Positions 48,244 to 56,339 of a stretch of 64,000 bases of DNA are shown piece after piece (position 1 is the first letter of the stretch; each line of letters opens with the position of its first letter). The notes below the pieces were generated by a model. That model ran no database searches. It had not been told where the DNA came from and saw nothing but the letters and a program-made list of their open reading frames with translations. Source of the DNA: Gammaproteobacteria bacterium. GTDB lineage: Bacteria > Pseudomonadota > Gammaproteobacteria > Pseudomonadales > Ketobacteraceae. The stretch is taken from positions 62,001 to 126,000 of the forward strand of contig JABLXQ010000028.1 of the NCBI GenBank assembly GCA_013178375.1, read 5' to 3'. Position numbers and translations under genes: made by a program.

Positions 48244-49892
48244 TGCGCCTCCGACTTCTCCGGCCCCGTATTGAAGAGTGAGAAATCAACGTCAACTCCC
48301 TGTTCCTTGGCCTCCAGCAGAAAGCGTGGAATATAACCACTCGCAACATATTCGCCAGAAATGCGTCCCTTGGCATCATAACCCTTGCGCACAAACTCGA
48401 AGATCGGCTCCAGATGAATCTTATCGCCATCGAATTCCGACACTTCCATGATGTGCGTTATTTTGCGCGTCCCGTCTGCGAGACGACTCTGCTGCACCAG
48501 AATATCCACAGCAGACGCAATCTGTTCACGAATTGCCCGGGAAGGCAAATCGACGCCCGCCATCATGACCATGACCTCCAGGCGACCCAGAAAATCAGAG
48601 GGCGAATTCGCGTGACCCGTCGTAAGCGAGCCATCATGGCCGGTGTTCATGGCCTGCAACATATCCAGGGCCTCGCCACCACGACACTCACCGACGACGA
48701 TCCGGTCAGGCCGCATCCGCAGTGCGTTGATAACCAGGTCACGAATGGCAACCCTGCCTTTGCCTTCGGCGTTGGCCGGCCGACTTTCCAGTGACACCAC
48801 ATGCGGCTGGTTGAGCTTGAGTTCAGCCGCATCTTCGATCGTCACAATCCGATCGTCCTCACCGATGAAATTCGACAGTATATTGAGCAGCGTGGTTTTT
48901 CCTGAACCGGTACCACCCGAAATCACAATATTTTTCTTCAGCTCGACCGTACGCTTCAAAAACATCGCCATTTGCGGCGAGATGGACCCATATCTCACCA
49001 AGTCACTCATGTACAGATTTTTCTTGGCGAATTTCCGGATGGTGATGGTAGGGCCATTCAAGGCCAGTGGCGGGATGATGGCATTGACACGGGAGCCATC
49101 CAGCAGGCGCGCGTCCACCATCGGTGAACTTTCATCGATCCGCCTGCCCAGCGGGGCCACGATCCGGTCGATAATGGCCAGCAACGATTGCGTACTGGTA
49201 AACCGGTGTTCGGAAAGTACGATTTTGCCGTCCTTTTCCACATAAATCTGGTCAGGCCCGTTAACCATCACTTCCGTGATACTGTCATCCGACAACAGTG
49301 GCTCCAACGCGCCCAATCCAACAGCTTCCGCCACTACCTGGCGTTGCAGCTCGGTCCGGCTAATACCATCAGGAATGAAGTCAACGTGGTCACGGATAAT
49401 ATCCCGGGTTGCCTTTTCAGCTTCTTCACGCAGCTCAGCGGCATCCATTTCCTGTAAATTGGCCCGCTTACGCAGGTCCAGATAATCCAGAATCAACGAA
49501 TGCACCCGGCGCTTCAACGTGACGAGCGCTTCACTTTCCTGACGCACTGTAGACTTGACTGGTCGACGGTCCACACCATCCAGCGACTGCATGGTGCCGC
49601 CAGCAACAGCCAGCACGACCAGTTTAAGCTCACCAAAATTGATAACGGATGTAGGACTGATATTGAGGGTAGCCGAGATGCGCTCTCCATTACACCAGGT
49701 CCCGTTGGTACTACCCAGATCCGTCAGAGTTGCGCCAAGTGACGACACATCCAGTCGGGCATGATTGCGGGACACATGATTGTCATTCAAAATCACATCG
49801 CTTTTGTCGCCCTTTCCAAGCACATAACTACCAGGACCGAACTCAAACAGAGTCCGGTTTTCATGCTTGTCGACGATTTCGAATTTAATCAT
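48234..49892 (-). CDS. tadA: FHA-domain fused CpaF/TadA secretion ATPase
   Basis: The 552-residue protein begins with an FHA domain (about 1-95: SYVLGKGDKSDVILNDNHVS, DLGSTNGTWCNG), where the usual Arg of the GR motif is Lys. The CpaF ATPase follows: Walker A GGTGSGKTT at 326-334, an acidic box and the Walker B/His region ECRGGEALDMLQAMNTGHDG. ATP hydrolysis drives Flp pilus assembly. Classical TadA/CpaF lacks FHA, so the fusion suggests phosphothreonine-dependent recruitment. It starts 24 bases after the secretin gene. Confidence 0.92.
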   Translation of the reverse strand: MIKFEIVDKHENRTLFEFGPGSYVLGKGDKSDVILNDNHVSRNHARLDVSSLGATLTDLGSTNGTWCNGERISATLNISPTSVINFGELKLVVLAVAGGTMQSLDGVDRRPVKSTVRQESEALVTLKRRVHSLILDYLDLRKRANLQEMDAAELREEAEKATRDIIRDHVDFIPDGISRTELQRQVVAEAVGLGALEPLLSDDSITEVMVNGPDQIYVEKDGKIVLSEHRFTSTQSLLAIIDRIVAPLGRRIDESSPMVDARLLDGSRVNAIIPPLALNGPTITIRKFAKKNLYMSDLVRYGSISPQMAMFLKRTVELKKNIVISGGTGSGKTTLLNILSNFIGEDDRIVTIEDAAELKLNQPHVVSLESRPANAEGKGRVAIRDLVINALRMRPDRIVVGECRGGEALDMLQAMNTGHDGSLTTGHANSPSDFLGRLEVMVMMAGVDLPSRAIREQIASAVDILVQQSRLADGTRKITHIMEVSEFDGDKIHLEPIFEFVRKGYDAKGRISGEYVASGYIPRFLLEAKEQGVDVDFSLFNTGPEKSEAQWN

Positions 49893-49916
49893 TGGCAGGA
49901 TTCTCCAGCACCGGCA

Positions 49917-51233
49917 TTAATCAAAAATGCTGAATTTCATATCCTCGGTGGCTTCCTTGTTCAACTGGCGCGAGTACTCCAACATGTCCTGATTGCGCTT
50001 GCTGTCAGGATCGATCATGTAAGGTGTCACAAAGATAACCAGCTCGGTCGATTTTTCCTGGAAGGCGCGCGATTTGAACAATTCACCCAGAATCGGGATG
50101 GAACCCAGACCAGGTACCTTGCCTACAGACTTGCTGTCCTCTGATTGCAACATACCGGATATGACCATGGTCTGGCCTGCCTGCACGTTCATTTCCATAT
50201 CGGTTTTACGCGATGTGAAGCCAGGGATACCCAACACTTCGACGCTGTAATCCACAGCACTCACTTCGACATTGATTTTCGTTGCGATAAAACCGTCCGG
50301 ATCTGCTACCGGTGAAAAGTCCAGAATCACACCGACCTGCTTGAATTCAACTGTCAACTCACCGTCAGCACCACGAATCGGAATGGGGATTTCACCACCG
50401 GCCAGAAATTTCGCCTTGGATCCGCTTTTGGTAACCAGCTTCGGCTGGGCCAGCACCCGCGCAACGCCCTTGGTTTGCAGAAGGTTGATGGTGGAACCGA
50501 TCTCGGTCGCCGGATCGAGTTCACCGGCTGGAGTGCCTTCCTTGTTGCCGAAACCAAACCAGGAATTGATTTTTTCGAAATTGGTCACGCCATGCACGGG
50601 CCCGACCAACTCATAGAAAGGGCCAGGGGCAGTTGCATCCCAGGCGATACCCACGTCCAGCAAATCATCGCGCCGCACTTCGACAACCTGAACATCCAGC
50701 AGGATCATGGCCTGCATGCTGACCTTCGGCGTCATTACATTGAAAACGATCGTGCCGCTCTTCAGCTCCTTCTCCATTTTCTTTTTCATGTCTTCAATGA
50801 TAGGGATATCCTGCTCGCGCAAAACACGACCCTCAATGAACACCACACCATTCTCTTCCCGTGCATTAACCCCTTCAACATCTGCCAGAACGATGTTGGC
50901 CACTTCAAGAATCTGCACCCACGAGTTGTCGGTGACCTTCAGCAAATAGCGCTTCTGCTGACCAGAGCCCGACCAGATACGCAGATCTGTCACGCCGGCC
51001 TTAAGGCCCGTCAACAGGATTTCATCAGGACCAGTGGCCTGGGCATTTGCTATATCAGGATGACCGATAGAGACCCGGGTAACACCGGGATAGGGCATCA
51101 GGCGAGTCTGGCCCTGGATAATGTTGACCGTGCTTTCATATTCTTCTTCGGCTTGCAGCGAAACAGCCGCTAACAGCGAGAACATTAGCGAAAACGTCAG
51201 TACGGCCAACCTTCCATAGAGAGCTGATTTCAT
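49917..51233 (-). CDS. rcpA: Tad pilus outer-membrane secretin (RcpA/CpaC)
   Basis: The 438-residue protein has a signal peptide (about 1-28), an N-terminal periplasmic domain (LMPYPGVTRVSIGHPDIANA) and a BON-like segment (VFIEGRVLREQDIP). The C-terminal secretin domain contains ARVLAQPKLVTKSGSKAKFLAGGEIPIP and VPGLGSIPILGELFKSRAF. It forms the ring for the pilus to cross the outer membrane. An AATAATAACAAC tract precedes the start. Confidence 0.92.
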   Translation of the reverse strand: MKSALYGRLAVLTFSLMFSLLAAVSLQAEEEYESTVNIIQGQTRLMPYPGVTRVSIGHPDIANAQATGPDEILLTGLKAGVTDLRIWSGSGQQKRYLLKVTDNSWVQILEVANIVLADVEGVNAREENGVVFIEGRVLREQDIPIIEDMKKKMEKELKSGTIVFNVMTPKVSMQAMILLDVQVVEVRRDDLLDVGIAWDATAPGPFYELVGPVHGVTNFEKINSWFGFGNKEGTPAGELDPATEIGSTINLLQTKGVARVLAQPKLVTKSGSKAKFLAGGEIPIPIRGADGELTVEFKQVGVILDFSPVADPDGFIATKINVEVSAVDYSVEVLGIPGFTSRKTDMEMNVQAGQTMVISGMLQSEDSKSVGKVPGLGSIPILGELFKSRAFQEKSTELVIFVTPYMIDPDSKRNQDMLEYSRQLNKEATEDMKFSIFD

Positions 51234-51284
51234 ACTACAGGATTCCTGTTGTTATTATTTTCAAAGGTTAAAATTGCTGAAGAA

Positions 51285-52100
51285 TCAGGAGCGCTTGCCA
51301 CCTTTGATCAGCTCAAAGCCCCATTCACTTTTCTTGGGTGCCGGCGGAGGTGGTTCAGGCTTGGGTGCCTGGGGAACATCGACCAGATTATCGATGGTTA
51401 CGTAATCGTTGAAGCGGTCATTGCCATCTTCCGGCTTACGCAACAACACGGTAATCTCACCCACGGTCTGAGCATGGATAAGTCGCGTTGCAATCAGAGG
51501 TGACACGCCCAACGTGATTTCTCCGTATCGCCCCTTCTGCTTTTCCGGTACGCCGTCATCCAGATCAGTTCCTGTGGCAATGACACGCAGATCCTGCGCC
51601 AGCGGAACCGTGCGCTTGAGGTCGCCATCCTGAACAGTAATCATCAGATCAATAAAATCGCCGGGCCCCAAAAAGCCGGAAAATGTATCCAGGCTGGAAA
51701 CCGGGATTGAAATCGCACGCTCGCCGTCCTTCAGCAAGCTCGCCAACCCAGCCACCTTGACCTGACTTACGTTGATGGTGAGGATGGGATTGCCTTTCTT
51801 GACCGCATGCACAACCTGGCGGCCTTCTATCGTAGAAAACCGATTGGGGGAAAGCCCATCTGCTGGAACAAAAATTTTGGGAATCTGACGAACCGAAGCA
51901 TTGGCTGTACTGACGACGTCGCCAACAGCGAGATCTTTTGAAGCAACGACAACCGGCACCGTTTCGCGCTCGGCATCAAAGCCGGATTTATAGGTTTTGA
52001 TTTCCTGATTGATATAGTTCTTCGACAAGTACCAACCCGTGGCACCCGCAACTGCAGCACAAACAAGCAGGATAATGGTAGTTTTATTATTCGACTTCAT
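51285..52100 (-). CDS. cpaB: Flp pilus assembly protein CpaB/RcpC
   Basis: The protein has about 271 residues, an N-terminal anchor (TIILLVCAAVAGATGWYL) and a SAF domain (VPVVVASKDLAVGDVVS), then a beta-rich domain with ISIPVSSLDTFSGFLGPGDFIDLM. This is the CpaB/RcpC family. It should bind cell wall and gate or stabilise the secretin. The ATG at 52100 is preferred over a GTG at 52118 that overlaps the previous stop and has no ribosome site. Confidence 0.85.
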   Translation of the reverse strand: MKSNNKTTIILLVCAAVAGATGWYLSKNYINQEIKTYKSGFDAERETVPVVVASKDLAVGDVVSTANASVRQIPKIFVPADGLSPNRFSTIEGRQVVHAVKKGNPILTINVSQVKVAGLASLLKDGERAISIPVSSLDTFSGFLGPGDFIDLMITVQDGDLKRTVPLAQDLRVIATGTDLDDGVPEKQKGRYGEITLGVSPLIATRLIHAQTVGEITVLLRKPEDGNDRFNDYVTIDNLVDVPQAPKPEPPPPAPKKSEWGFELIKGGKRS

Positions 52101-52117
52101 CGCAAATACATCCGCCA

Positions 52118-52363
52118 CTAGGGTTGATAGATTTCAGTGGTGAAACGATTTTGCCGATCATTCAGGGTTTTCACGAGGAAAGGAGACTCTGACGGCATCG
52201 GGCCAACCTGCGCCAAGTTGCCGTTGTTAGGCTCCCTGTCATGGTCCAACCAGTTTCCTGATCCACCCACAAAGGCATACCAAAGGGGTATCATCATGAA
52301 AATTGCGACGATCACGTATTCTATGGTGACAGAGCCAGTCTGTCTTTGAATGGCGGATTTCAT
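52118..52363 (-). CDS. Small Flp-like pseudopilin
   Basis: The 81-residue protein has GSVTIEYVIVAIFMMIPLWY, the G/xxxxEY class IVb prepilin signature followed by one helix, then a 45-residue soluble tail unlike that of the main pilin. It may be a minor pilin. An AATAATAAT tract abuts the ATG, with no Shine-Dalgarno. It lies between genes of the Tad run. Confidence 0.7.
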   Translation of the reverse strand: MKSAIQRQTGSVTIEYVIVAIFMMIPLWYAFVGGSGNWLDHDREPNNGNLAQVGPMPSESPFLVKTLNDRQNRFTTEIYQP

Positions 52364-52393
52364 ATTATTATTGTATATGCCTGATAGGTTTAT

Positions 52394-53104
52394 CTACTTC
52401 AACCAGTGTATTAAAAGCTGTGTTGACTGACTGTTGTTATGTTGTAAGGCCTTCGCCGTCAACTGTAACAGTTCACCACCACGCTGAAAACTCATCACTG
52501 CAGAATTGCGTTGATCGCCACTCGCAGTAACAAGCTGCCATCCTTGTGATCCCAGCTCACGCTTATAAAAATCAGCAACATAGGATACATCAACCCGCGC
52601 CTCCAGTGACACGGTTTCCTCGCGCTTTCCCAGGTCCAGGGATTCCACCTTGCTGTAAACTTTCGCTCGCGGAGGCAGGGGCAACTGAGTTTTTTTGGAG
52701 CTTTTATAATTCAGCGGAGTGGGGGTAACCACTGCCTTGCCCTGAACCATCCCACGGGATTCCTCATACTGGATAGTGTAATAAAAACCATCCAGCTCAT
52801 AACCCAGAATCGTTCTTGCGCCAAAGGAACGCTCACTTTGCTTACCATGTCCTTTAGCTTTCCACAGGGACCGGTAAAACTGGGCAACCTCTTCGGGCTT
52901 GCCGCGATAAGTAAACATCTTGATAGACGTTGGAATTCCGTTCACTGCCATATGCTGGCCAACCCAATACCATTCGGCCTTTGGCATGATCTCGATCGAG
53001 GGCAGATTGACTGTCAGTGGATCCTGGGAAAAAGCGGAAACATGCGGAGAAACCAGCCAAAAGACCAGCAGCAAAAGTGCCTGAGCATACTGCGATAGCT
53101 TCAC
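52394..53104 (-). CDS. Unknown exported protein of the Tad locus
   Basis: The 236-residue protein has a signal peptide ending near PHVSA. The mature part holds two related segments, FYRSLWKAKGHG and FYKRELGSQGW, that may be repeats of one fold. I do not recognise a family. It follows the TadE-like gene after five bases, so it belongs to the operon and acts in the envelope. Confidence 0.75.
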   Translation of the reverse strand: MKLSQYAQALLLLVFWLVSPHVSAFSQDPLTVNLPSIEIMPKAEWYWVGQHMAVNGIPTSIKMFTYRGKPEEVAQFYRSLWKAKGHGKQSERSFGARTILGYELDGFYYTIQYEESRGMVQGKAVVTPTPLNYKSSKKTQLPLPPRAKVYSKVESLDLGKREETVSLEARVDVSYVADFYKRELGSQGWQLVTASGDQRNSAVMSFQRGGELLQLTAKALQHNNSQSTQLLIHWLK

Positions 53105-53109
53105 AACAA

Positions 53110-53994
53110 CTACGGCCGGTATTCTTCAAGTGCACCAGATGGCAGATTGAGCGATTGCTCAGGATCAACCATGTCGAGCGACGCCCTTCTTCCAGCGGGA
53201 TTGGTGAACAGATTGTCTCCTATCTCATCGAACCCCAAGTTGGAGATCAACGAGGAGAGCCCGGACGTATTTTGCCAGAAATTCTGGAACCTGCGGGAAA
53301 TGGAGTTCATGCCTGACACCCGGTCATGAAACATCTCATCATTTGCGGAAGTCCAACCATCAGCCACCAAGGCCGAGGATGAGCTAATGTAATATCGAGA
53401 CGTTTTGGCCACCTCGTCCACCGGCGGTGCAGTAGTCGAATCAGGATCCCTTTCATAATGCCAGGCATCTACAGGACGGGTGGGCTGCAAAATTGACAAA
53501 TCCGATGAAATCGGAATGGACAGCTTCGCCGTCTGCAAGGTATTCAACTGAAACGCGTTAGCCGGATCATCAAGCCCACCCTTGTCTGCCAGCCAGGCAC
53601 TGGCATTTTGTTTGAGTCGGGTGGCACTCTCGAACGAGTCAACGTCCGTGGCAACACCCGAGGCAAGATCACCTGAGATAAGATCAACCATGCTGGTTCT
53701 GGTTTTGAAATCCATCCAACCCGCCGCAACAGAGGTCTGTCCCGAGCCAAAGCCCTGATTTTCACCCAGAATGAAGCGTTGTTCGACTTCGTTCGCAAGC
53801 TCCTCGTCACTTTTCAAATCCTGTGCTGAGTAGGCGGTACGCTCCCACGCCATATAGCGACTGGCTTTATGAGCTGTCGTCTGCACTAACAGCATATTGG
53901 CCAGCGTCGGAATGAACAGTAACACCGGGACAAAAAACGCCAGCGACACCAGAAACTCTGCAATCGATTGCCCTTTGCTCTTATGCTGCTTCAT
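53110..53994 (-). CDS. TadE/TadG-like pseudopilin
   Basis: The protein has about 294 residues. The basic N-terminus leads into GQSIAEFLVSLAFFVPVLL, a prepilin-like Gly then Glu at +5 and a hydrophobic helix. A large extracytoplasmic domain follows. The ATG at 53994 lies just after the stop of the previous gene; a TTG at 54006 overlapping that stop is an alternative. It is probably a minor pseudopilin or an assembly factor. Confidence 0.75.
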   Translation of the reverse strand: MKQHKSKGQSIAEFLVSLAFFVPVLLFIPTLANMLLVQTTAHKASRYMAWERTAYSAQDLKSDEELANEVEQRFILGENQGFGSGQTSVAAGWMDFKTRTSMVDLISGDLASGVATDVDSFESATRLKQNASAWLADKGGLDDPANAFQLNTLQTAKLSIPISSDLSILQPTRPVDAWHYERDPDSTTAPPVDEVAKTSRYYISSSSALVADGWTSANDEMFHDRVSGMNSISRRFQNFWQNTSGLSSLISNLGFDEIGDNLFTNPAGRRASLDMVDPEQSLNLPSGALEEYRP

Positions 53995-54002
53995 AAATGC
54001 AC

Positions 54003-55577
54003 TCAACGCACAATACGCGCTTGCCAGAAAGGGTTGAACAGGTTTGGTTTTTCGTTCTGCGGCACGCCAGACGCATCTGCGGGTAGAGACTTGAAACCAT
54101 AAGCGCAGTTGCCATTTACTTCCACACAGGCTGGACGTTCGAAGAACACCTCAGCCTGCGCCACCGCAAACACGGTATCATCGCAAATACTTTCCTCTTC
54201 AAAACTGTGCAAATTGTTGTGCCAGCCTTCGATTTCCAGGCCGTCTTTATCGACACCGATGTTGTCACCACAGGCAGACTGCGACACAAATGCGGTAATA
54301 CGCGGCATGGTGTAGGAAGGATTCAGATAGGTATAACGTTGCACGCCGGCGTAGCGGCCACCTGCCAACGCATCGCAACGGACCGGTTTTCCATCGCCAC
54401 ACAATCCCCATGCACTGAATGTGGCAATCAAGCCAGAATCAATAGCCCTTCCCGCTTCTTCACTGACGTCCGCAATGTTGCCCTCAACCGACACATTGAT
54501 TAACCCTGCACGAAACCGGTCTTCATCTGCAGTCCAGTTGAGCTGGCCCGACGCAGCATCGAATTCAATATCGGTACTACCGCTGCGCGTGGCACCGACC
54601 AAGCCACCTAACCACCTATAACTCGTATTTCTATCGCGAATCCAGCTCGCGTTCTCCATAGTGGAATACGTGGTTCGCAACATATCCTGCATGGCACCAT
54701 TGTCCGTCATCGGAGAATCCGCAGTTCCTGGACCCGCAACGCCGCCACCACCTCCAGCCACCAGAGAATCACAGAATACATCTACCTGATTCGACGCTCC
54801 CACTTCGTCCGCAGATGCCTGCCCGGGCATAACAAACAGCATCATTTTGCAAAAATCCGTGCTCATGTCGGAGGCCGCAAGCGCCAGCTGCTGAATTTCA
54901 GGGGAACCGTTTTCTGCGAAATAGCCCAATGTATCGTCATGATTCAAATTGATGGGTGCAGTCGGCCGGGCTTGATAATTTTCCAACACCTGCTGCATAG
55001 CAACTTCCACCACGGGTTTGGACTGCCCCTCCTGCGGGAAGGCGAATTCGCTAAAGGCTTGCTGTTGCATGGAGGAATAGAACGCATTATTCGCATCAAT
55101 CGTAAGCGCGTAAACGCCGACCACTCCATCCGAAAACTGTTTTATGTAGTCCAGCACTTCACCCAGTGTGTCGGCAGTGTTATTGATAAGATCACTGAGG
55201 CCGGGAAATAGAAAATTAAGAAGGGAAACCAAAAAACCGCCGAGACCGCTCGTAAGAAGGTCCAGAAAGTTTTGCCCCACTGCCGTCACAAGATCAACTT
55301 CCATCTGATAACTGAACATGTGGCCGACGGAGACTTCATTGGCGATCATGGCGCGGTTGGTATAGGCCATGAAGTTGAGCTGACGTGCGGTAATCTGGGC
55401 GCCGGAATAGGCAGCAGCATCTGCCGCATTGACCAGATTTATTTTCTGGTTGACGGCGCGACCTGAATTGAAGACGAAGAAGAGCATGAGGCTTGCCGCT
55501 AGTACTAGCGCCAAGGCCATTATGAGGGACTGACCTGAATGGTACCGTTTCTGTTTAAATTCTTTCAGGGTAACCAT
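54003..55577 (-). CDS. TadG-like Flp pilus assembly protein
   Basis: The protein has about 524 residues. The N-terminal region SGQSLIMALALVLAASLMLFF and NLVNAADAAAYSGAQITARQLNF matches the TadG-like N-terminal domain (pilin-like helix followed by AADAAA). The rest is a long extracytoplasmic part containing a Gly-rich stretch and several Cys. The ATG at 55577 has no Shine-Dalgarno; an inverted repeat with a CAA-rich loop ends four bases upstream. Confidence 0.75.
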   Translation of the reverse strand: MVTLKEFKQKRYHSGQSLIMALALVLAASLMLFFVFNSGRAVNQKINLVNAADAAAYSGAQITARQLNFMAYTNRAMIANEVSVGHMFSYQMEVDLVTAVGQNFLDLLTSGLGGFLVSLLNFLFPGLSDLINNTADTLGEVLDYIKQFSDGVVGVYALTIDANNAFYSSMQQQAFSEFAFPQEGQSKPVVEVAMQQVLENYQARPTAPINLNHDDTLGYFAENGSPEIQQLALAASDMSTDFCKMMLFVMPGQASADEVGASNQVDVFCDSLVAGGGGGVAGPGTADSPMTDNGAMQDMLRTTYSTMENASWIRDRNTSYRWLGGLVGATRSGSTDIEFDAASGQLNWTADEDRFRAGLINVSVEGNIADVSEEAGRAIDSGLIATFSAWGLCGDGKPVRCDALAGGRYAGVQRYTYLNPSYTMPRITAFVSQSACGDNIGVDKDGLEIEGWHNNLHSFEEESICDDTVFAVAQAEVFFERPACVEVNGNCAYGFKSLPADASGVPQNEKPNLFNPFWQARIVR

Positions 55578-55580
55578 ACA

Positions 55581-55609
55581 AAACACTATTGTTATTGTTG
55601 TTAGTGTTT
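55581..55609 (-). repeat. Inverted repeat with CAA-rich loop just before the TadG-like start
   Basis: On the minus strand AAACACTA and TAGTGTTT (55609-55602 with 55588-55581) flank the loop ACAACAATAACAA. The repeat ends 4 bases before the ATG at 55577, which has no ribosome-binding site. It may present the loop to the ribosome. Confidence 0.5.
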
Positions 55610-55615
55610 AAACGA

Positions 55616-55650
55616 TGGAACCGGGAGATGCCAAACATCTCCCGGTTCCA
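55616..55650 (-). terminator. Strong intercistronic hairpin after the flp pilin gene
   Basis: A perfect 15-base-pair stem (TGGAACCGGGAGATG at 55616-55630 with its complement at 55636-55650) surrounds a five-base loop, 22 bases after the pilin stop. On the minus strand it is followed only by ATCGTTT, so termination would be partial. It probably stabilises pilin mRNA and lowers expression of the downstream assembly genes. Confidence 0.7.
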
Positions 55651-55671
55651 TACATAGGCACAACTGTTCGA

Positions 55672-55965
55672 TTACTGCTCCAGACGGGTGTTCTGGCCGT
55701 CGTAGTTGCTCAGGCTGGTTTCTTCAGCAGCAGCAGTGGTCGCAGCACCCGCATCAGCAGCTGCAGCTGCGATATCCGCGGTTCCGGTGGAACCACCCAA
55801 TTCTTGCGCCATACCAGCCACCTGGTTACGGATGGTGCCACCCATGAAGCCCATTACAGCAATACCAGCAACCGCCAGCAGGCCCACGATGATCAGGTAC
55901 TCGGACATGCCTTGTCCGCGGATGGTTTTGGAATTCAGTTTGCGAGAGTGTTTGAAAGATTTCAT
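55672..55965 (-). CDS. flp: Flp/Fap-type major pilin
   Basis: The 97-residue prepilin has a basic leader ending RGQGMSEYLIIVGLLAVAG. This has Gly followed by the Glu-Tyr pair at +5/+6 and a hydrophobic helix, the class IVb signature. The mature tail is Ala/Thr-rich. After cleavage by a TadV-type peptidase (not in this window) it would polymerise into bundled Flp pili for surface attachment. It is the first gene of the minus-strand Tad run. Confidence 0.9.
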   Translation of the reverse strand: MKSFKHSRKLNSKTIRGQGMSEYLIIVGLLAVAGIAVMGFMGGTIRNQVAGMAQELGGSTGTADIAAAAADAGAATTAAAEETSLSNYDGQNTRLEQ

Positions 55966-56339
55966 AGGTTTAGCCCCGTACTATTTGTTTTTGGAGTGTG
56001 CTTTTTTTCGTTGTTCTCTGGTAGTCCAGATCTCAAGATCATATTCGACTTCGATCAAAATTTAAACCGTAGACGAATAGCCTTGACCCATATACTTGCA
56101 TAGAGAACGCCCAAGTCAATACTTGCCTGACAGATTGATAACTCTTTTCCGACGAACGATTACAGATGAAAGGACAGACGTCGGGAAACTGTCACTTATT
56201 GCTCTATAATTGAATTAAAAATGAACTATTTACATACGGTACGCTAGACTTGTTAGCATACAATTAGTGTGTAAAATGACGGCACATTGAACGATAACAA
56301 TAAAATACCCCCGGTTTTCAGTAAGGGCGACCCCAATCT
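55966..56339. promoter_or_regulatory. Divergent control region between flp and the Ser/Thr kinase
   Basis: These 374 AT-rich bases hold no gene. A sigma-70-like promoter for flp is listed separately. On the kinase side a perfect TATAAT lies at 56205-56210 without a matching -35, and GATAACAATAAAA at about 56293-56305 precedes the kinase start. Shared regulation of pilus and kinase is possible. Confidence 0.5.
56090..56119 (-). promoter_or_regulatory. Promoter of flp and the Tad operon
   Basis: On the minus strand TTGACT (56119-56114) is followed after 18 bases by GTATAT (56095-56090). The transcript would start about 115 bases before the pilin ATG. The -10 match is modest. Confidence 0.4.
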
